From: Phlebiopsis flavidoalba
Lineage: Eukaryota; Basidiomycota; Agaricomycetes; Polyporales; Phanerochaetaceae
DNA length: 64,000 nucleotides
Assembly: GCA_035772785.1 (NCBI GenBank)
Contig: JAOCPU010000001.1
Span: 186,001 to 250,000 of the forward strand
Reading direction: 5' to 3'
Below are positions 57,231-64,000 of the stretch, one piece after another (the first letter of the stretch is position 1; each line of letters opens with the position of its first letter). The notes below the pieces were generated by a model, which saw nothing but the letters and a program-made list of their open reading frames with translations, did not search any database and was not told the origin of the DNA. The translations under genes were made by a program, and so were the position numbers.

Positions 57231-60200
57231 ATGCATGTTCGAGTCCCTCTGGACATCTTATGGCGAGAAGCACGAGTGCCTAGCGTGTCGACCACAGCCC
57301 GACGCCTTACCGCGTGTCGTGTATTGACCTCACGGGCAGACGCGACATTCCTGGCACGCGGCCGCTTACCAACAGCAGTGCACTCCGACCTCTAGGTAAC
57401 ACCTTTATCCTCTCTCACTGTATGCTGGAGTACCCCTCGAGATATACCACTAATGAGCACCGAGTCGCCCTTACGCCTCAAAACGCTGGCGTACTCTTGA
57501 AGAAAGGCTTTGGGCGCGTGCTCGTTGAAAAGTCCGCAGGCGAACAAGCCCAGTTTCTAGATGAGCAGATTATAGAGCTGCTGCCGGTGCGATCTTGGTG
57601 GACAGAGACGAGGTGTTCTCGTCTTCGGATATCTTGCTCAAGGTGTGTCGGTCCATTGGCTATTTTCTCCGGGTTTCTCGGTCAAGAAGCAGAGTTGGTC
57701 CTTCAAGAGAGGGATCTACGACCATTTCTTTCTTTGTACACCAAATCAAAACAAGGAGATCGTGGAGGCTTTGGAGCAGAAGAAGGCTACAGCATGTTGC
57801 TATGGAGACTGATTCCTCGAATCTCGCGTGCGCAGGTTTTCGACGCGCTCAGGTATGAGTCCATACTCTGTTGTCGCGAAGGTCAAATCGAACATGATGT
57901 CTGAATAGTTCTATGGCAAACATCGCGGGCTACAAGGCGGTTTTGGAAGCAGCGAACCACTTTTGGACGGTTCCTCACTGGTCAGGTTACTGCAGCAGGG
58001 TAAGCCACATTCGGTCCAACTCTCTTTACACCATATTTACACGACGTGATCATCTAGTAAAATTCCACCATGCAAGGTATTGGTCATTGGTGCTGGTGTT
58101 GCTGGTCTCAGTGCTATCGCGACCCGTGAGTTGAGCTTTCGATTTCTTGTGCTCCAACCGTATGGAGACAGACTATTCCTTGCATAGGCACGTCGTATGG
58201 GTGCCATCGTACGGGGTTTCGGACACTCGGTCTGCCGCATCTCGCGAACAAGTTCAGTCTCTTGGAGCAGAGTTCTGTGGAGGTCAACATCAAGGAATCT
58301 GGTGATGGTTGCTGGCGGTTACGCGAAAGAGATGTCCCCGGAGTTTATTGAAGCTGAGATGAAGCTGTTTATGGAGCAAGCCAAAGACGTCGACATTATC
58401 ATCACAACTGTCAGTACAATCTTTCTCATGCCATCCCGTGACATTGTGTTTGCTAAATAGTGTGCGCACAGGCACTTATTCCTGGAAGACCAGCCCCGAA
58501 GCTTTATGCACGGAAGAGGTAATGTACAATCCTTTTTCGAGCGAGAGAACAGCATTCGCTGAACCTCTGCTTCATAGATGGTATCCGCTATGAAGCATAG
58601 GCTGCCGTCATCGTCGATCTGGCTGCTGAGACCGGCGGAAATTGCGCTGTCACTGTAACCTGGCGAGCTCTTCAACTACAGAGGCTTCACTGTCCATTGG
58701 TACGTACACGGGCTAATTCTGTTTACGCCAAGAGTTTTTTAAATCGAGTTTGAAACACTAGGCTACACGGACCTTCCTTCTCGGCTTCCTACTCAATCAT
58801 CCCACGCTGTACTCGAACACATCACGAAGTTCCTCCTCTCGATCGGCGGTGACGGCAAATACACCGTCAACCTTGAGGACGAAGTCGTCCGTGGCTCAAT
58901 CGTGCTGCACAACGGTAACTCGTCTCCCTGCCTCCCGCTCCCGCGCCCGGTCCCCCACCATGCCCGTCGTCGCTCCGCCACCCCACTCCACAAGGAGGCT
59001 CCGAGGTCACCGCTGTGACACCATGGCAGAAGGCCAAACGCGAAGTGGCCACCATCACAACGGGTATGGGCTCTACCATCGCCCTCGGAAAGCTTGCGGG
59101 CCCCGCGTTCATGGAACAACTTTTTCACCTTTGGTTTGGCGGGCTTGATTGGATACCGGGTCTCGTCTGGGGTGTTGCGCCTGCGCTGCATCCCCAATCC
59201 CCTCTGATGTCTGTCACTAACGCGATTTCTGGTATGTATTTCGCACTTCATGTGTGTATAATCACTGCTGAATGATGTGTTTGTCTAGGTATGGTCGGTA
59301 TTGGGGTGTGGTCTTCTACGTGATGGGCGGCGGATACTTCCCCCAGACTGTCCCCCAGTATCTTGGCGCCAGCCTCTGTATTTGCTCGCCAGCGTGAACG
59401 TGGCGGGTGGTTTCGTCATTACGAAGGCGTATGCTTGACATGTTCAAGCGTGTCTACCGACCCACCAGAGTACAACTGGCTATACACCATCCCCGCTGTC
59501 GTCTTTACCGGTGGCTTCCTCACAGCAGCTAGCACCGGTATGGCGGGTCTTGTCCAGGCGGGCTACTTGACTAGCAGCGTCCTCTGTATTGCTTCTCTGT
59601 CGGGCTTGGCCCGTCGCAGGCGACTGCGCGTCAAGGCAAACATTCTGGGTATCCTTGGAGTCAGTGAGTATCTATCGTCCCCATGGCTCCGCATGACCTG
59701 TGCTGACGTATTTACATGACAGTCTCTGGTATCCTCGCATCTCTCGCGGCAGTTGGATTCGAGCCAGAGACCCTCATTCAGTTCGCCGGCCGTTGCTGCT
59801 ATGGGAGGAGGCGTCGGCGCCATCATTGGAGCGACGCATCACCGCTATCGAGCTCCCTCAGATGGTCGCAGCACTACACTCTGTCGTGGGTCTCGCCGCC
59901 GTCCTGACAAGTATTGCGAGCGTGCTTTCGGATGTCACCCATGCCGACACACTTCATCTCGTGACAGCATATCTCGGAGTGTGATCGGTGCGTACTATGT
60001 CTCGTGGACTATGCTCTAGGTCCTTGACCGCATATTAGGTGGTGTGATGACCTTCACTGGCTCGGTGGTGGCGTTTCTTCAAGCTTGCAGGCAAGATGTC
60101 TTCGCGGCCGCTCGCCCTGCCTGGACGACACATCATCAACAGCACGCTGCTCGGAGGGAACCTACTTACGATGGCCGCGTTCGTCAAGTTTGCGCCGACG

Positions 60201-61462
60201 ATTCCGCTTTGTCGCAGCAGCCTACCTGGGCACGAACGCAGCGCTGAGCTTCATCAAGGGCTTCACGACCACGGGCTGCTATCGGTGGTGCTGATATGCG
60301 TACGTATTGTTCACCGTGTCCGGTCGCGCGCGTGCTGAATAATTGTTACTGCAGCTGTTGTTATCACGGTGTTTGAACGCGTATTCGGGATTCGCGCTCG
60401 TGGCTGAGGGATTCATGCTTGACAACCCTCTACTGACAACGGTCGGTGCATTGATTGGTGTCAGCGGCTCCATTCTGTCCTACATCATGGTAAGCTCCAA
60501 CCATCCTGCTTCTCCTGCTGGTCTGATTCTAATGGTCTCGTCCAGTGTGTCGCTATGAACAGAACACTGACCAACGTCCTATTCGGTGGCATCGGCTCGA
60601 CTGTTCAACAATCCGACTACAAGATTGAGGGGTCCATCACCAAGACTTCCGTCGAGGAGACCGCCGATGCCCTCAGCAACGCGGACAACGTGATCCTGGT
60701 GAGCACCCTTTACCCTCCGACTTCGAACGGCATTTTGACACGATTTCAAGGTCGTCGGATATGGCATGGCTGTCGCCAAGCCCAGTACGCGATTGCAGAA
60801 AATCGTCAGCACCCTGCGCTCTCGCGGCGTGAATGTGCGCTTTGCGATCCACCCGGTTGCTGGTCGGTCAGTGTCATTGTGCAGCTTTACCTTCTCACTT
60901 GCTGACGGCCACAATTAGCATGCCCGGTCAATGCAACGTCTTGCTGGCCGAGGCCTCTGTACCCTACGATAGTACGTGTTCAGAAAACTCTCAGCTTCGT
61001 GTCCACTAACGAATCGTTGACAGTTGTACTCGAGATGGACGAGATCAACGATGACTTCGGCGAGACGGACGTCACCCTCGTCATCGGCGCCAACGACACC
61101 GTGAACCCCATCGCGTTGGAACCCGGCTCAGCGATCGCTGGCATGCCCGTCCTCCACGCATGGAAGAGCAAGCAGGTCGTCGTCATGAAGCGGGGCATGT
61201 CCAGCGGATACGGTGCGTGTTCTTGAATCAACCGAGTGACGAGTCGAAGCTGAGTGTGGTATAGCCGACGTCCCGAACCCCATGTTTCTACATGCCTGGA
61301 ACGAAGATGTTGTTCGGTGATGCGAAGGACACACGTGTGAAGGTTGGTTTTATGCATGTGTTGTTCGATACGCGGATGCTCATACCTTTGTAGCCATCAA
61401 GCAGGCACTTGAGAGCCGTGGGTCTTAGCGCTGAGGTTCGACGGAAGATTGACGACATGTAA
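57231..61462 (+). CDS. Proton-translocating NAD(P)+ transhydrogenase (fused alpha-beta form)
   Basis: Inner-mitochondrial-membrane enzyme that uses the proton gradient to reduce NADP+ with NADH. A possible start at ATG 57231 gives an Arg-rich, acid-poor leader ([20 protein letters not shown]), as expected for mitochondrial import, but an in-frame TAG at 57393 precedes the conserved part. Domain [21 protein letters not shown] (57450), [11 protein letters not shown] (57610), [27 protein letters not shown] (57910), [16 protein letters not shown] (58078, NAD-binding GxGxxG), [20 protein letters not shown] (58315), [14 protein letters not shown] (58762), [16 protein letters not shown] (58868). Membrane domain: [16 protein letters not shown] (59065), [32 protein letters not shown] (59532), [20 protein letters not shown] (59872), [20 protein letters not shown] (60380). 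Domain [29 protein letters not shown] (60833), [20 protein letters not shown] (61024), [15 protein letters not shown] and RKIDDM-stop at 61462. At least twelve short introns. All domains are present in one polypeptide; scattered frame slips are probably errors. Confidence 0.9.
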
Positions 61463-61993
61463 CTTCCATGTACTAGGTCCAGGTTTTTGTGTATGTACAG
61501 TGCTGTATTATAATGAATTCAAAACTATGAAGCATTCTGTTTAGGTAGAATGTGTTTGAGAGTAAGTATGGCATAAGGCAAGGGATATCAGATGTGAGCC
61601 ATCCTTGCCGCCGCGTCTCTCTTTGCCAGGTGCCTCGTTCTACCTTTCGATGTAAATGTCTAACCAGGATGTCTCGGGGGATCAGTAGTCCTCGGGACGA
61701 GCACCTTCCGCTGAATTGCGTCTGAAGCCATATATGCAAATAAATCCCAATATTCGACTCGGACTAGAAATCTGATATTTATGCGAACAGGAGGGCCCCC
61801 GAGTCGGTTTGTTGCATTTGCACGTGGCTTGGCTGCGAGCGAACGGAACACGGATCCAATCTTCGACACACTACTAGTCTGACGCATGGACAGCCCAAAA
61901 GCCATCCAAAACGAAGACACAGACTACGAGTACACGCTAACAGTACAAACACATGGTCAGCCTCTCGACGCGGCGCTAATGAGTCCTTGACTC

Positions 61994-62062
61994 GGAGTTT
62001 GAAATGCCAGTCGTACCAACATTCCGTTTTGGCAGCTGAATTCGAACCTGCTCCTCTCCCCA
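61994..62062 (+). promoter_or_regulatory. Conserved FunK1 proximal promoter block, copy 5
   Basis: GGAGTTTGAAATGCCAGTCG, CATTCCGTTTTGGCAGC, then AATTCGAACCTGCTCCTCT. The first site has T for C compared with the other copies. Confidence 0.5.
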
Positions 62063-62112
62063 TTGCCTTCTGTAGGGTGTCCTAAGGCCACGCACACAAC
62101 ACCAGGCCAAAC

Positions 62113-64000
62113 ATGAGCGATAAACGCGGATACTGAGGGAGATATCAAAGTAACCCATAAGAGGAGCCGTAGCTGCTTCGAGAGGGACACCGAGCAACCC
62201 CCACCCTCTGAGACTGTACGCGCACTACTTTCTCTATTCGAACTACGACTCAGCACAGGTTTTTTTTGGAACATTTGCCTCCAATACAGGTCAAACCCTC
62301 CGCACAAAATGTTGGCCCTGCACGCCAAAACCTCGGCCGGGAGCTCCCGAACAGAGTGTGGAACCTCGAAGAGCAAGTCACTGAAGTGAAGAGGTCTTTC
62401 TTCGAAGAGTATCTTCTTCCGCCCTCACCTTTACCTGATGGGCGTAGTCTCGAGGTCATAGCTAGGCGTCTTCGAGATACCGGAAGGTTCACTCGGGAGG
62501 GTTGGCCACAGTCGTCTCGGTCGGCATCTGAGGTCGAAGATACCTTTTTCAAGGCTTTCGAGACTCTTGCCGAGGATATTGTCAAGGCCTCTCAGATTGA
62601 CCGGGACACTACTATTGACATTAAATATAATCCAGCTCTTCTTTCAGCTTCTTACGTCCGCGAGAAGACCCCGCAGCCGGACTGCTACGGGATACGGAAG
62701 ATGGCCACGCCAGAGATTGGGTTTTCGGACTGTGCTGGGGAATCGCAGCACGAATGGCTCAATTTAGCCATGCCTGGAGAGTTTGAGGAGCAGGACACGA
62801 GCGGAAATACCCTGGACGTACGTCCCAGTAACGCCATTGTCCGTTCCTAGCTCACCATCCGCGTCCTACCAGAACGCCAGAAAGATTCTTAGATCCATAG
62901 GCCACATCATGAGGGAGGACCCGCGCCGGTGTTTTGTCATCGGCTTCACAATCGAAGCCTCGTCCATGCGGTACTGGTATTGTAGTCGATCAGACATCTA
63001 TGTATCAGATGCATTCGATATTCTGACGGTAGACCATTTGTTCTCAAGTTTTAGTCGTGGAATCTTGGTCGCTAACATCATCATTTTGTAGGAAGTTGAG
63101 GTTCTCGTTGATTTTATTCTAAGAATGACGTTCGCTACCGAAACACAGCTAGGATGGGATCCCTCGATTACACTCCACCAGCCAAGTCTGTCCAAGGACA
63201 CCAGCGGGCTGCAGTACGACATCGTTGTCCACGACGGCAACGTAGACATACCGAGAAAGTTCAGGACCCAGCGAGTCATTTCTAACGCTGGTGCAGGGAT
63301 TTTGCATGGACCCGGCACCCGGGTATGGGAAGTACGCGAGCTCAACGGGCGCGGTGAGGAACTTGGCGAGCCTTGTGTCCTCAAGGACTCGTGGGTTGAC
63401 AGCGACAGGGAACGTGAGGGTCAAATTCTGGCTCGAATCCGCGAAGGCGGCTGCTGCCAGGAGGGGACCAGAAGATGCCGTCAAATGGAGGATTGAGCGA
63501 TCCCTTCTAACGGCGGTTGCCTACGGAGACGTACCCTGCAACGAACGATTCAGCAAACTGTGTAATCGGATGGATGCCTTTCAGGACACAGACGTGAAGG
63601 TAATCCGCCCCGGTGGGCTGTCGAAGCCAAGCAACTCCGCTTCGCACCAGTCAATCCACCAACCGAGCGCATGCTCCCGGGGCGGAAGACGGCAAAACAG
63701 CTGAATCACACGTACCTCACCCATCTAAAGTTCATCATCGCATCGTTTTCAAAGAAATTTGCGCAAGACGAATCCGCGCGGTATCGTCGCTTGCCGAAAG
63801 CCTTTTGAATATCTTGCTCAGATCGTTGCTGGTGAGCTCAATTGCTACTCTCCTTCAAGTTGTGATGTGGTGCTCAAATGTGCTCGACTATTACAGCATT
63901 ACGATGTCTCCATCAGCTGGGATGGGTTCATAGAGATATCAGCGCCGGCAACATTCTAGTCATCGACGGCATTGCCAAGTTAGCAGATCTAGAATATGCA
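62113..64000 (+). CDS. FunK1-type fungal protein kinase, copy 5 (cut by window end)
   Basis: Near-twin of FunK1-4 on the other strand. ATG 62113 reads MSDK, where copy 4 reads MSDN: one extra A shifts the frame. Then VTEVKRSFFEEYLLPPSPLP (62375-62440), EDTFFKAFETLAEDIVKASQ (62535), DTTIDIKYNPALLSASYV, QPDCYGIRKMATPEIG (62672), LNLAMPGEFEEQDTSGN (62758-62810). After an intron, IMREDPRRCFVIGFTIEASS and MRYWYCSRSDIYVSDAFD (62908-63017); after a second, VLVDFILRMTFATETQLGWD (63100-63160), GPGTRVWEVRELNGRG (63310), EPCVLKDSWVDSDREREGQI (63367-63427, probable beta3 Lys), KVHHRIVFKEIC (63728) and, after the intron near 63830-63897, GWVHRDISAGNILVIDG (63921) and KLADLEYA at the window end. The intact HRD and GN motifs make this the copy with the cleanest catalytic loop. 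Confidence 0.85.

Larger units (their letters stand above)
61577..64000 (+). repeat. Inverted segmental duplication, right arm
   Basis: Opposite-orientation counterpart of 47613-50110. The left border is within about 120 bp of the transhydrogenase stop; the right border is outside the window. A degenerate hairpin module (61671-61720: CTCGGGGGATC, then CCTCGGGACGAGCACC) lies at the same place as the degenerate module of the other arm. Confidence 0.85.

Noticed and set aside
61990..62065. Pol III B-box-like GGTTCGAATTC on the antisense strand of the FunK1 promoter blocks
   Set aside because: The flanking bases do not form a T-arm stem and no cloverleaf can be drawn; conservation is better explained by the shared promoter block.

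Overview
This window is nuclear DNA of a filamentous basidiomycete, most likely an Agaricomycete. The main reasons are five paralogues of the fungal-type kinase FunK1 (a family strongly expanded in mushroom-forming fungi), a BTB protein of the kind abundant in those fungi, very short GT..AG introns (about 45-65 bp) in every recognisable gene, and TATA boxes about 60-100 bp upstream of start codons. No bacterial, organellar or viral gene was seen. Nearly every gene is interrupted by one-base insertions or deletions, usually at homopolymers, including conserved housekeeping genes. I read most of these as assembly errors, so coordinates are gene spans and not clean reading frames.

Layout. 0.7-2.2 kb: OTU1/YOD1-type deubiquitinase (+). 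4.3-5.7 kb: UDP-galactose-type nucleotide-sugar transporter (+). 7.3-7.8 kb: BTB/POZ protein (-). 8.8-9.8 kb: possible uncharacterised gene. 12-15 kb and 18-21 kb: FunK1-1 and FunK1-2 (+). 22.6-32.8 kb: an accessory block with three aldo-keto reductase paralogues (one decayed, one nearly intact, one damaged) around a DHA1-type MFS exporter (-). 36-39.1 kb: intron-rich oligopeptide transporter (+). 39.2-42.6 kb and 46.6-49.6 kb: FunK1-3 and FunK1-4 (-), plus an orphan FunK1 tail. 57.2-61.5 kb: full-length proton-translocating NAD(P) transhydrogenase (+). 62.1 kb to the edge: FunK1-5 (+), cut by the window end. The 51.2-56.8 kb stretch has no gene I can name.

The most unusual structure is a dispersed repeat family of about 0.9-1.6 kb (five large copies plus remnants). 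Its core is a roughly 75-bp module containing two adjacent hairpins, present about 15 times. Stem pairing is kept in several copies despite base changes. A module lies 0.4-1.0 kb upstream of all five FunK1 genes, always in the same orientation relative to the gene, and the FunK1 proximal promoters share a conserved block with a TTCGAA-type palindrome. This suggests that repeat, spacer and FunK1 were copied as one unit. FunK1-4 and FunK1-5, with several hundred bp of upstream DNA, form a young inverted duplication of at least 2.4 kb flanking the transhydrogenase locus.

I saw no transposase, reverse transcriptase, integrase, CRISPR array, tRNA or rRNA. What moved the FunK1 units, and what the hairpin module does, cannot be decided from this window.
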